From Dicyema japonicum (taxonomy: Eukaryota; Dicyemida; Rhombozoa; Dicyemidae), in contig RDEW01000027.1 in assembly GCA_011109175.1 (NCBI GenBank), positions 581,827 to 645,826 of the forward strand: DNA of 64,000 bases, given 5' to 3'. The notes below the pieces were generated by a model. It did not search any database. It was given only the letters and a program-made list of their open reading frames with translations, and was not told the origin of the DNA. A program made the position numbers and the translations under genes. Positions 1-10,916 of the stretch are shown piece after piece (within the stretch, counting starts at the first letter, position 1; each line of letters begins with the position of its first letter).

Positions 1-18
1 GTTTGTGTTAATTTGCAG

Positions 19-502
19 GAATACCACTGTTAATAGTCATTGTCATAAGTTCAGTTTCCACAAATGCTTATCATTCGGATAAAAAGTAAAATTTGATTCA
101 ATATTTTAAGATGTATGTTGCATGGAACTGCATTCTACTTAGGACTGTTAGTTCCATGTGCAGCTATATTTTTAATTATTACTATTTTGTACTGTTATAT
201 TTTCTACAAATTCATTTATTACGGAAGAAGACTAAATTCATTCAAATCAAAAAAATCAAAAAATTCTATATTAATTTTCTTATTTTTTGTATCAGGTTTA
301 TATTTTCTTATATTTTGCAGGTATTAACTGGTTCTTAGCCTTTTTCCTTGAATTTGATAAATTTAAAATAATTGAATACACTTTCTGTATTTTAGTGTGT
401 CCACAAGGCTTCATCATTTTAATATTGAATATTCAAAATAAACGAAAATGTCAAGCAGAGGCAAAATCTAAAAAATCCACCGCAACTATGGTAAGAAATT
501 AA
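19..502 (+). CDS. Adhesion-GPCR-like receptor, TM4 to C-terminus (5' end outside window)
   Basis: Three exons (19-85, 111-295, 321-502) are joined by two 25-nt GT...AG introns (86-110, 296-320), and phases match at both joins. The window starts inside the preceding intron, which ends in TTTGCAG at 18. The joined protein holds hydrophobic segments fitting TM4 (IPLLIVIVISS), TM5 (GLLVPCAAIFLIITILY), TM6 (ending GINWFLAFF) and TM7 (CPQGFIILILN). The GxxW pattern in TM6 and the QGF pattern in TM7 are hallmarks of secretin/adhesion class receptors, and the Cys just after the second join fits the extracellular-loop-2 disulfide. The cytoplasmic tail is only about 25 residues, Lys/Ser-rich, ending at TAA 502. 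The extracellular part, including any GAIN domain, lies outside the window, so the ligand and subfamily are unknown. A secretin-type receptor is the alternative. Confidence 0.75.
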
Positions 503-742
503 TATTAGATTTAACATTTTAATTAATTTTACTAACGATAATTCATTTTGGGTTTAAAATCAATAAAAATAAAACTGGTCTCCCATGTTCTATTAGAGTG
601 AATATTAGGGAAACATAATTATTGACCTAAAAAAACTAAAAATTGATCTTAAAATGTCAAATTAATTGTTGTCGTCTGTTGTCGTTGTGTTGTTAAAAGA
701 AGAGGAAAAGATGAGAATAAGAAAGGAAAATCAGAAAAGAAC

Positions 743-925
743 ATGCAGAAAACTGTAAAAGAAGATGAGATCTGCACAAAGTGCAACATAATGAACAAAA
801 AAAAGCGGATGATCCATTGCACAGCATGTTCGTATGGCTTCCACATGTCCTGTGCCGGAATGACTAAAAGAGCCCTGGCTGCCATTTCCGATTGGCACTG
901 TCGATCTTGTCTCCTACCAGGTAAT
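743..925 (+). CDS. PHD zinc finger of the retroelement
   Basis: The reading frame from ATG 743 encodes the pairs CTKC, HCTAC, FHMSC and WHCRSC, spaced as the C4HC3 zinc ligands of a PHD finger. PHD fingers bind histone tails, and several animal non-LTR elements carry one upstream of the RT, where it may guide targeting. The second half of the finger is repeated directly downstream (828-1068), so frame continuity from the finger to the RT cannot be judged here. Confidence 0.7.
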
Positions 926-1068
926 ACGACAAACTCTTCCCTACGCTTGTTCGTATGGCTTCCACATGTCCTGTGCCGGAATGACTAAAAGAGCCCTGGC
1001 TGCCATTTCCGATTGGCACTGTCGATCTTGTCTCCTACCAGGTAATACGACAAACTCTTCCCTACGCT
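828..1068 (+). repeat. Perfect 120-bp tandem duplication inside the PHD region
   Basis: Bases 828-947 recur at 949-1068 with a period of 121 bp and no visible mismatch. The copied part encodes the H-C and last C-C zinc ligands. Perfect identity suggests either a very recent duplication or a draft-assembly artefact like the join at 2327. Confidence 0.85.
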
Positions 1069-1102
1069 ACCCTTCTAAACATGTTCCACTAGAATACTTG
1101 AA

Positions 1103-3013
1103 TTGATCTCCAACCTGACACACACACGAAGACTCCTGATTAGGATCCTTAAAGCTGCTTGTATATCTGTCGCGGACTGCCTATGTGAGTGTATTGAAAG
1201 GGCAGTTTCTTTGGACGACTCTGATGATTGGGTACGATTATTTTGCTTTGCTCTATTCACACTATGCATACCCCATAGGAGGGGGAAAGAAGAGAAATTA
1301 CTTACGTCATTAATAAAGGAGAATGTTCACACATTCTTCTCAAAGAACCTATTGTCAGACTCCGAAAAGCTCTCCTACAAATTTCAAAACCATGAGAAGC
1401 CAACATCGACTATCTCGGACACTCAGAGATTAAGAAGCGCGATCCGTCGAAAACTTTCGGAAGGTGGTATCCGTGCTGCAATGAGGATCCTTGCAGATCA
1501 ACAATGTATAATTGAGCCGTCCGAACAGTCCTACGCATCACTTGTTGAGCGACACCCAAGTCTCCTCAACGACCACCGGGTTCCCCCTTGCCCAGGACAA
1601 TTACCCAATCTACTTGTCTCTGAAGAGGACGTAAAAGATGGGATCCTCTTTTTCGTCCCGAGTAGCAGTGGAGGACTAGATTGGCTCCGTCCGGGTCACA
1701 TCAAAGATCTCATTGCTCATAACATAGGCAACTCTGGGGTCCGACTCGTGTTGGCTATCACCAAACTAATGAACAGGATGCTATCAGGGACACTACCAGA
1801 AACAATTCAACACGTAATGTTCTCCGCAAAGTTAATCGCATTCGACAAGAAAGGAGGTGGAATACGCCCTATTGCAGTCGGAATGGTCGTCCGTCGGTTG
1901 GCCTCAAAGCTTGTATGCATAGCAATCCTATCCACGCTGATAACACAGCTACAACCAACCCAAATAGGGGTCGGCACACCGGGGGGTTGTGAAGCGGCAG
2001 TTCATGCTGTTCGAACATTCACCGAAAAGAACGTGAACATTCCTCACGTAATCGTCAAAATTGACATTAAAAATGCTTTCAACTCGATACGACTTGATAC
2101 AATTCTAGAGGATTGCTTTACATACTACCCATTAGTGTACAGCTATATTCATAGCTCTTACGGAAAACCATCCAGTCTGGTACACGGCCAATATTACATT
2201 CCATCGTATTCTGGAGTCCAACAAGGAGACCCACTGGTGCCCGCCTTGTTCAGCCTAGGAATTGCCCGTATCACAGGATACTGCTCCACTCCTCTGAGAG
2301 TATGTTATTTGGATGATTGCACCATGNGTTCATGCTGTTCGAACATTCACCGAAAAGAACGTGAACATTCCTCACGTAATCGTCAAAATTGACATTAAAA
2401 ATGCTTTCAACTCGATACGACTTGATACAATTCTAGAGGATTGCTTTACATACTACCCATTAGTGTACAGCTATATTCATAGCTCGTACGGAAAACCATC
2501 CAGTCTGGTACACGGCCAATATTACATTCCATCGTATTCTGGAGTCCAACAAGGAGACCCACTGTGCCCGCCTTGTTCAGCCTAGGAATTGCCCGTATCA
2601 CAGGATACTGCTCCACTCCTCTGAGAGTATGTTATTTGGATGATTGCACCATGGGCGGCCATCCGAAGGATGTACTAGATTGTTTGAAAAGTCTGATAGT
2701 ACAATTGGAATCCCTATGCCTAACTCTAAACACCAATAAGTGTGAAGTAACCAATTTTGGATTTCCACAGTCTGAATGGGATCTGATCCTTGGTATGTTC
2801 AGAGAGATTATTTCGAAAGCCACAGAAACCAAATCAGAACCACTGGAAATACTTGGATTCCCTCTTACTGATGCTGGAATCAGTACCACTCTAAGAACAA
2901 AAGCACATCAACTAAAAACAACATTCAGACGTCTGGAGATGCTGGACGCACACACCTCCAGCATATCCTTTTTTGGAAGTAGATCTTCCTTTTTGAAATC
3001 CGCTGTAATATAG
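1103..3013 (+). CDS. Reverse transcriptase ORF of the retroelement (split by scaffold join)
   Basis: The frame from 1103 runs open to the N at 2327. The same protein continues from 2654 to the stop at 3013 once the duplicated overlap (2000-2326 versus 2328-2653) is removed. Motif A Asp is in DIKNAF and motif C is YLDD. The thumb-like segment after the active site includes NTNKCEVTNFGFPQSEWD. The C-terminal zinc knuckle and endonuclease are missing from this copy. The second overlap copy lacks one base in the CTGGTGCCC stretch, which breaks the frame there. Confidence 0.75.
2000..2653 (+). repeat. Unmerged scaffold overlap around an N at 2327
   Basis: Bases 2000-2326 and 2328-2653 are the same about 327-bp RT segment, separated by a single N. 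I see only two differences: TCTTAC versus TCGTAC, and a one-base deletion in CTGGTGCCC. The natural explanation is two contigs sharing an end that were scaffolded rather than merged, or joined from two alleles. Confidence 0.9.
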
Positions 3014-3408
3014 CGACAGAAATGTATCTAGGCGTCCTTCCATCCTTTGTAATGTTATGTTCGCCAGAATTTTCCGAAGTGAATTCATTAATATGATTGG
3101 ACGGAAGTTCTCCACTTTAGCTCTTGTTTATTCGCCTTCTGTACAGTTATCAAGATACCCTATCCCAGGGTCAGCGTGTGACCATAATAGTAAATTTTCC
3201 ATTTGTCCACAATCTGCGTTCCTTTGTCATCTCTTATCGTTATCGGTTGACAGAATCTCTTTCCTTTTATTTGTTTAACAGCCTCGTAGAATTTAGCGTT
3301 GTTCTTGAGAGATTCTATTTTCTTAATCTGGTCCAGTGCTCTATTTCTGTTATGCTGTCGTATAGTCTTTCTTATTTTTGCTTTGATAATCTTTCTTTCT
3401 AGCCGCAA
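2970..3408 (-). mobile_element. LINE reverse-transcriptase fragment
   Basis: On the minus strand, 3408-3160 encodes a basic region ending in a KFYEAVKQIKGKR-like stretch, followed at 3112-2972 by the RT motif FRPIILMNSLRKILANITL and SGFQKGRST. The same order (KTQMFRAVRLLQRG, then LLGSLKKILSLITL and SEFRKGRST) occurs in the LINE at 53.7-56.8 kb, so both belong to one family. Similarity stops right after GRST at about 2970, where the PHD/RT element begins. Confidence 0.7.
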
Positions 3409-5207
3409 TTTTGAATTATTAATTAAAGTCAGGTTTCGACAAATTTATATTAATTTAATGTTTATTTATTATTAAAATTGTTATAAAATATGGCGAACCT
3501 TCTAATACATTGGTATTTTTTTAGCGTGTAGTTGCCACGTTCTTGTGGTTGGTTGTTTGTTTTGTGATTTATTGTATTTTTCCCTTGTATTGTCATATAT
3601 TTTCTTTAATATTATATATATTATTGGATTCATCAAATAGTGCTGAAGTCTATTATCAAAATGTCTAATATATACATATTTTGGTAACCAATGAATATGG
3701 ATTATTCTCCACTATTCGATTTTTCTGTATTTACTGTGATCAGTTATTCAAATTTTTTTCTTATTTGTAAAAATTATATTTTTTATTGACCTGACTCATG
3801 TTGCAAGTTTTTACAATGCCTGTGATCCATAAAAATTTCTTCTAATTTCTTGGCCACCTCTCTTCCACTTTTTCGAGAATTTTAATTTTATCTTCAATGT
3901 ACGAAATAATCCTCCCTCTTTCACCATGATTTTTTTTGTATCCCACTAAGGATAATGCGTGGCAGGCCATAGGTTTTTCCTCTGATGACAAAGTCTTCAT
4001 AAAATTTTTTTTAATATCAAAAAAAATTTCCACTTTTCAATTTTTCTACTTATATTAAATTATCAATTGTTCCATAAATATGTGTCGGCAGTGATCGTAT
4101 CAGGCTTAGAATCTGGGGTCACCTTCGAATTATGTTAATTGTTTGCGTTCTTGGACGTATATCAGTTTTATGTACTCAGGTTATTTCCTCTTCAAACTTA
4201 GACTTGAACCCTTCCAAGAGAATAGCCCACCCACCTCTGGGGACACGACCGAGTCTAGAGCGCGTGCTTTCAATAACCGAGGTAGCCCATTGTTTTCGAC
4301 AATCAGCTGTTGAGGAAGACATTATTGCTCGTAGAAAAGGAAACTTCGTGTTGTTTTGCTGATTACGAATCCTAGAAGCATCCAAAAATATATCGGACAA
4401 ACTCGGTGGCCGTTCGATTTGGGGTTTCTTTACTCAATTAGGTACACAAGTCCGCATAATCCGATGAATTTAGATGGTTCTTGTCAACATCAACCATTAA
4501 CCAGCAACGTGATAAGAAATATAAAATAAATAACAAATCGTATTTGGAAATTTTATTTACCTCAAGTCAAAATTGATATAAAAATAACATAATAGAATAT
4601 AACATTGTTAATAGTGAAAATCACAAAGTCAAAATAGATGTCAGAATTGAACTGAAAATGGTATATTTACATGACGTGGATTGTCATTTCTTTACGAATG
4701 CCATATTAGCCTTAAATATCAATTACAGTTAAAATCCTTTGTAGTCGTGATTTGAAGTACTCAAATTTTTGATATCAAGTCGGGATTGTTCATCTTAATA
4801 AAGGCAATCACATTATGCTTAAAGTCAGAAATCCATGAACTATATTAATTTCACACTTTAAGTGGAGTGGAAAACCTGCTTACTGAACAATCTTGGAAAA
4901 CAGCTTCAGTGACATTCCCTTTGGTTGCAATGTGAACACTCTTTGATTAACTTGTTGATTCAGGAATGACTATTTTTATTGAGAGGATAAGCTATTGTAT
5001 GCATTTCGGTCATCCATCCGTACGCGGAAAGGTCACTTGGATACGACACCACAGAGCAGGGGTTTCAAACTTTTTTTACACGCCTCCCTTATATTCCATA
5101 GTATAATACAAACATTATTTTTAGCAGAAACGATTTTTACTGTTTTCGTTTGGTTATCTTTTAATTTTCNCAGTATTGAAATAAATTTTTTTACCCATTA
5201 ACAGTAA
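3409..5207. other. Intergenic stretch without a supportable gene
   Basis: AT-rich DNA. Short open frames at 3842-4033 (-) and 4176-4400 (-) show no recognisable domain or splice-consistent extension. A hAT-like terminus starts at 5057 and a single N lies at 5170, so the right part may be truncated by a scaffold join. Confidence 0.5.
5057..5170 (+). mobile_element. Diverged hAT-type terminus
   Basis: CAGGGGTTTCAAACTTTTTT at 5057 resembles the terminal repeat CAGGGGTTCTCAACCTTTTT of the hAT elements at 10917 and 37249, and is followed by a similar CGCCTCCC segment. No matching right end was found before the N at 5170. It is probably a relic or a small non-autonomous member. Confidence 0.4.
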
Positions 5208-6243
5208 ATGAGAAAAGTATTAACATTCTTTAATCTTTAGTTTAGGGTAGCTGTAGTTGGCGCACATGGAGGAGTTGGACAATCCACGTGTCTTCTTTTG
5301 AAATGCAACTGCGACTTAATAAGCGAACTCAATTTACTTGATATCGTTGATCCTAAGGGAATTGTCTTAGATTTGTCACATATTCCAAACAAATGCAAGG
5401 TCAGAGGATTCGTTGTCCCAAACGAAGTGGAAGAGGGATTAAGCGGAGTTGATTTTGTGCTGTTCTGTCTGGAAAATGGGAAAATCACAGGACATACAAG
5501 ATCAAGTTTATTTTATGGGAATGCCCCCCTTGTGGAAGAACACATGAACAGTATTGCCAAATATTGTCCATCAGCCATGGTGGCCTTCATCACGAATCCA
5601 GTAACTCCCATTATTAATGCAGGTTAATTCATTGGTCCCTTGGCTGTCCAAGCGTTAGCCAATAATGGAGTCGATGGGTCCAGAAAAGTGGTAGGAGTTA
5701 CGACTCTAGACCTTATAGGAAACAATCTCGTTCCTCTCCGATATGCTGGTTTATTAAAATTGTGACTTTTCCAGGACATCGAACCTTCCGAGGTCACAAG
5801 CACAGTTATGGGAGGACATTCCGGTCAGACTATCACAGCAATTATCACGGACGGAAATTTTACTGAGTCAGAAACTGAAGATCTCTGCGAAAAAATCAGA
5901 GATGCCGGATTTGAGGTTTATGTTGCCAGAAATAATGTTAGGTGATTATTGACTGATGTAGGTGTCCTCTACATTGGGGATCGCTGCAGCCGGTTTTAGA
6001 ATTACACAGTCGATCCTCTCAGGCTTAAACGGTGACCCGAATGTGGTTGATACTGCTTTTGTAAAGTCAAATCTCACCCGAACGTCTTATTTTTCTTCCC
6101 CGGTTCGTTTTGGAAGGGAAGGAGTCGAAGAAATCTTCCCATTACCAAAATTAACTAAATCACAGGAAGAAATGCTGGAAAAGTCACTTCAGTCTATTGA
6201 ACAGGAAATTCAAACTGGCCTCGATTATTTCAGTAAATCATAA
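5208..6243 (+). CDS. Malate dehydrogenase (mitochondrial-type clade), with two frame disruptions
   Basis: Malate dehydrogenase interconverts malate and oxaloacetate with NAD. ATG 5208 is split from the Rossmann motif VVGAHGGVGQ by a 24-nt intron (5217-5240). Further introns are 5601-5622 (22 nt), 5749-5774 (26 nt) and 5937-5961 (25 nt). Splicing 5601-5622 restores the family motif TNPVNSLVP. GVTTLD (proton-relay Asp), GGHSG (catalytic His) and the C-terminal AFVKSNLT / YFSSPV blocks are conserved. One base is missing after GTCCC (about 5639) and one is in excess before the 5749 intron, so the frame is broken and then recovered. In the active-site loop the first substrate Arg (family GVPRKPGMTR) is Lys here (ENGKITGHTR), and the Arg after GVTTLD is not seen. 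No presequence precedes the Rossmann fold. It may be a diverged paralogue, a pseudogene, or a gene with assembly errors. Confidence 0.8.
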
Positions 6244-6551
6244 AACCACAACATTTAATTGTCAACTAATTACTAAAAATAACATTTTTGTCAAATTAAT
6301 TTATTAATTCATTTTATAAAAAATTCATTTTCTGTTATCTGATTAAAATTGTAAAAATCACGGTCACTCCTATAATCAACATAAAACCAGCTAAAATCTC
6401 TGGTATTTATTAACGCCAGATACTCTGAGAAAAAAGTTAATAGTAGATAGCGACTAAAAATACAAAATAACGGAAATTTAAATATCAGTTCCTCAATATA
6501 TTTTTAAATATGCTTTATCAAAAACCGTAGGACGACAAAATTGCTGATGGG
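6244..6551. other. AT-rich spacer
   Basis: No coding motif, repeat or RNA gene recognised. It probably includes the 3' flank of the malate dehydrogenase gene. Confidence 0.5.
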
Positions 6552-7240
6552 TTGAATACTTGGTCAGTGACTTTTGAAGAAACCCCTGTTGATACACACA
6601 GACTGAAGAACTGGACCAACATTATGTACAAGTATTCTTATTCCATCCTTATGGAAACGGACGACTTGCACAGTCAGACTTGTATTCTGACAGCCTCTTC
6701 CCCCCACAGCGGTGCTTGGCTGAACGCGTTCTCATCATCGTCAATTGGTTTTCTTCTTGAACTAGACGCCCTCCGAAAAGGGATATCTCTCCGTCTCGGA
6801 ATAGACCTTTGCCAGTCTCATCAATGCCGTTTTTGACTGCAAAGATCATCACCCACTCTCTTGCTGTCTTAACGGTTCCCGAGGCATGCCGCCATCTACG
6901 GGGTTGTGAAACGCAATCTTGAAGCGGCTAGATTCATCTCTGGAACCGGTGGGCCTGGATCGTGTAGATGAAAAGAGCCCAGACGGGGTAACTGTCATTT
7001 TCTTCTCCCCGGGGAAATGCTTGATTAGGATAGCGCCTGCATCGACGCCTTTTCCCAGTCGAGAATTGCTGGTTCCGCGTTGAAAGCTGGGAGGCTGCTC
7101 GGACTTTCAAGAATTTAAAGATTGAAAATTACGACAGCCTCTCCACCAGATTCCAAGTATAGACTTTAGTCGTCGATACGAGCGGAGTCTTTTGGCCCAA
7201 GACGGTCTCTATTCTAAGATCGCTTGGGTCAATGATATTG
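6552..7240 (+). mobile_element. 3' fragment of the PHD/RT retroelement family (zinc knuckle plus endonuclease), degenerate
   Basis: The frame at 6552 gives SGAWLNAFSSSSIGFLLE, then LRLGIDLCQSHQC, the connector and first cysteines seen in RLE-type non-LTR elements. After a frame change come RHAAIYGVVKRNLEAA and, after another, SPDGVTVIFFSPGKCLI, matching the PDG catalytic region of the restriction-like endonuclease. Further on, YDSLSTRF and WPKTVSILRSLG fit the family C-terminus. Several frame breaks make this an inactive relic. Confidence 0.65.
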
Positions 7241-8148
7241 AAAGTGAGTAATTAGCGTCGGGAACCCGAATGGTTTTTCTTAAAGATTTTTCTGGAAATT
7301 GTCAGTGGAAACATTCTATCAACTGGATTATTTTGATTGTCTCGTTTGTTTTTGATTGAAAGATCTAAATTAGTTAAAGATTCAAGGATAAGAATCAACA
7401 AAAATGTATTTCCCATGCGTAGTGAGTGGTGTGTCATGTGACAACATTTATAAACCTTCTCTTTAAATCATCCAACATCATTTTATGGATTTCACTGAAT
7501 ACATTGTCTTTCTTCCCCACTTTGATTCCATTTGTGACCTTGAGTGTTGAGTTAATAGGTTTTCAGAAAAAAATTCTCGCGGCACACTAATCGTAAAAAA
7601 TAATCCACACATTAAAAAATAAAAAATTAATTTTTTGGATACGTAAAAGTGAGGACAAAAATTGGTAATTTAATTGGAAAATTGTAATGAAAAACGAGTT
7701 TCTTGATTGAATATAAGACATTGTTTTCAATATCCTCCGACAAAGAACATTCCGACGAGAAACAGTGTTATCTGACAAAGGTATCTTCATTATTTATGAC
7801 CAAACATTGTCCGAGCAATGATACGACAAGGCGGCACACCGTTTGACAATCTCTGAGTTAATATACACTATTATAGACCTGTGTTCCATCAGACTAATAG
7901 TCGACGGTAACGCGACTCTCTTATAAAATGGCCGAATATATCGTACTGAAAAAAAGATTTTTGATACCAGACATGAATTAGGCGTCTTGAATGGATCCAA
8001 TAACGTCCCCAAGAATTAAAGAAACAAAAAGAAGACAAACCCTCCAGTTTGAAACGTGGCGGGAATCAAAATCACAAAAAATGCGACACAGGCGATAGCA
8101 CTAACCACAAAATCAGTCAAGACACAAAAATAATCAAAAAATGAGAAA
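7241..8148. other. Mostly non-coding; possible small minus-strand gene at 7650-8148
   Basis: On the minus strand a hydrophobic segment (SAIACVAFFVILIPATFQTGG, about 8100-8040) is followed by an exon-like stretch (GTLLDPFKTPNSCL), a 22-nt GT...AG intron and YDIFGHFIRESRYRRLLV at about 7920. Later pieces could not be joined in frame. A small membrane protein is possible, but no family was recognised. Confidence 0.25.
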
Positions 8149-10451
8149 TCACGAATTAATAGTGACCAAGTCCTCATTAGGACGTTTATATATAAACACT
8201 GAAGACTTATTGGGATCCTTAACAATTTGATACAACCCATCTTCATACCCAGAAAAGAGTTTGAGCACACATTTGAGAATAGCCCAGCAGTTTCCAGTAT
8301 CTAAGGAGATCTGTCCACACAATTCATCGATTTCCAATTGGTGGGTGCCTAGAACCACATGGTCTGTTGCTGATTTCATGTTTTTCCTGGAAATCATTCT
8401 AAATAATAACCAAAAACACAAAACCCAAATTTAACAGAACTGAAGGCTCCAAGCTTGGCTGTGAGGGCCCAACGAGCGACTGAGCATGTGTTACAGGCGA
8501 TTGAGTTCATCACAATAGATGGTTTATGGGAGTCAATCAGAAGGCGCCAGTTCATGTCAAGGGACTACATGTGAGTTGGAATAACAACAGGTTTCCACTC
8601 GAGGACAGTTCGAACGAGTGAATAGGATAGCCTAGAGTTAAGTCTGCTGGAAGTCAAAGAATTGGCAGCATCGAGGTGAAACCTCACCACAACAGAGTTG
8701 TCATCATCAATAGTGAATTTACGATACCTTAATAATAAAATATATTTAGTTTGGTTGACCAAAATAAAATATTTATAATTTATAAATATTATTTAACTCA
8801 AATAATATTATAATAAATTAAAAATAGTCGGGAAAGCATTAAAAGTAAAAACGTACCGAAATCCTTCATTCGAATCAGAAGAATCGTCCGAAGAGGCGCG
8901 TCCAGAAGACTAGAAAATAAATTATAAGAAAATTAAAATTTATAAAAAATAAAACGAAATGAAAAATTAATTTAATTTTAAGAATAAAATTCACGAATAC
9001 ACAAATTAAGCCCTCATTCAATAGTGGGAGGAAATTATAGAAATAATGACTACAAAAGAATGCAGCACACAGTGAAGATTAATGTATACAGAAAAAATAG
9101 CCACAAAAATAAATTGAAATATTAGAGCAGTAACTTTGTATTAAGAAATGAATTTATAATAAATAAAAAAAATAAATGATAAAAATTACAAAATTTGAAT
9201 TATATTTAGAATAATAAGGTACCTTAAGAATAATTTGTGAAAGAAAAGCCCATTGTACACGAAAGGACTCATCATAGAGTCCATGGACAGAATTAATACC
9301 AGACATTTCAAAAGGAACATCCACTGGAAGATTAAAAGTCTCATCAATCGGTGTTTTATCTGGAATAACTAATTTAGTAAACGTGGATTCATTTGGGTGA
9401 ACATATACACAACATTCTCCCATTTCAAAACCTGGACGTCCCACGTACTAGTCGACCTGGGAGAACACATCAATAAGGAGAGAGCAGAGTCGGTAGCAAA
9501 CACATTGGCTACTTTTTCTTCGCTAAACTAAAAATTAATAAATACGAATAAAAGTGAAATAAATGAAAATAATTATATTTTAAATTAATTTATAAACTAT
9601 TTAAAAAATAAATAAAACATTTTGAATTATTGGGTCGAGAATCAAGCTGTTGGCAGAGTATACTTTGCTATTTGATACCAAAACAACAGGCCTCTTAGAG
9701 CTAATTCTGTCAATAGAAGAATCAATCACTCCAACAGAGCCAGAGAAGCACCTAAAAGTAAAATTCATAGAAAATGAACAAATCAGAAACGTCAGAGATT
9801 TCCTGTCCTAAGGTGAGCTTTGAAAGAAATGGGAACTCCAATTCTATGATCTTTTCCCAGTTCGAGGCAACTTTTAAGGATGCGTCGAGTTTAGCGTACA
9901 TCTAAGAAATAAGCAAAAATCTCACTCGACGGATTTTTACGTCGTTTCTCCGCGTGTTTGGCCGTTGTTTGGTGACAAACATGTTTTTCTCCTTGGATTT
10001 TTGCTCCAATTTGGTCTTCTTGGAGATCTTCCTTGTGTACCTCGTTACTTCGACAGGCTGGTAAGCTTCTGCAGTTGTCTGGGCGTCTTTCCGAACCTTT
10101 AAGTAATTTTTGTTAAATATTGATTAATTTTCAAATTTAAAAACTTTTACCTGTTGTTGGTTTATTTGACGCTTTTTCTGGTTGGTGGTTTTTTGGGCAG
10201 TGACGTGGCTCGTAAAGAGGTTGTCTCCCCCGTGGTCGTAGGTATACTCACTTCGGTAGGCTGATCTCTTATCTCCGACATCCCCAAGGAATGAATCAGC
10301 GATCTAAAATTGACAGATTTAAATGGACTTTGAAATTAAAGTCATTGGGGCACCCCAAAATTGGAATAGACTCAAATTTCTTAGGAATTGTGCTTGGTCC
10401 CCATATATCCTCTTTAGAACATAATTCTGGAAGTTCAAATCTTAGTTTCAT
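8149..10451 (-). CDS. EIF3D: Eukaryotic translation initiation factor 3 subunit D
   Basis: eIF3d is the cap-binding-like subunit of the eIF3 complex, acting in the cytoplasm. The start ATG (10451-10449) opens with a stretch ending DIWGPSTIPKKFESIP, matching the family N-terminus WGP...P..F...P. A 25-nt intron (10304-10328) joins NFK to IADSFLGDVGDKR. Downstream exons give ANVFATDSALSLL (family GNVFATDAIL), then the FRYRKFTIDDD / VVVRFHLDAA block, the WRLLIDSHK / ARWALTAKLGAF block, and finally TDHVVLGTHQ...NCWAILKCVL...KDPNKSSVFIY. About ten introns are needed, mostly about 22-30 nt. One near 8760-8880 is longer, about 150 nt. The acidic tail of vertebrate eIF3d is absent, and the protein ends soon after the KDPNK block. 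All major family blocks are in order, so the gene looks intact. Confidence 0.9.
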
Positions 10452-10916
10452 ATCTAGTTAAATCAAAACAGCACTAACACACAAATCACACGCTTTTAAA
10501 TTTATTTTATAATTTAAATTTATTATTTTTAAATTATTTATTTTTTAAATAATTTTTATTTTCTAAAAGTGGCTTTATCTTCAATTAGATTCATAAAAAA
10601 TAAATACTTAACATTACCTTTTTGGGAAGACAAAAAAATACGTTGAGTTGGAAATGTATGCAAATTTTCGTATTACCCATATATTTATTTAAGTTTAGAA
10701 TTCTCGTTGTAAATAACTCTAATCCGTTTATTTTAATTCTACAATCTCTCCGATATTTCTTGACACTTTTGCTGTTATCTCCAGTTGGTCTTAATTGGGG
10801 TTATTATTCTTTTTCATGGATTTTTAAATATAATAATCTAAGTTCTTCCCCGCTGGTGACTATACCTGTTAGATCTCTCCAAGTGTCGATTGTCTCAATT
10901 AGACATTCGTGTAGTC
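10452..10916. other. AT-rich spacer upstream of eIF3d
   Basis: Long A/T runs, with no conserved coding motif. An open frame here carries no family signature and overlaps the hAT terminus, so it is not called. Confidence 0.5.

Larger units (their letters stand above)
743..3013 (+). mobile_element. Non-LTR retroelement: PHD finger plus reverse transcriptase (RLE-type family)
   Basis: A Cys4-His-Cys3 PHD finger (about 770-910) precedes a long open reverse-transcriptase frame (1103-2326, continuing 2654-3013). The RT shows KxGGIRPIAVG before motif A, the DIKNAFNSI motif A, SGVQQGDPL and a YLDD active site in place of the usual F/YADD. Related 3' pieces at 6.6 and 12.1 kb carry the zinc-knuckle and PDG...WD.T region of a restriction-like endonuclease, so the family is probably of the R2/NeSL-like RLE type. 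This copy stops at 3013, before that endonuclease. It is also disturbed by a 120-bp tandem duplication in the PHD part and by an unmerged scaffold overlap in the RT. Over 400 codons remain open, so the insertion looks fairly young. The assignment to RLE type is inferred from the sister fragments. Confidence 0.8.

Noticed and set aside
2327-2392. Continuation of the RT frame past the N
   Set aside because: The residues after the N come from the second overlap copy in the wrong frame. They are an artefact of the scaffold join.
5597-5625. Reading malate dehydrogenase straight through without the 5601-5622 intron
   Set aside because: It meets a TAA and loses the conserved NPVNS motif, whereas splicing restores it.
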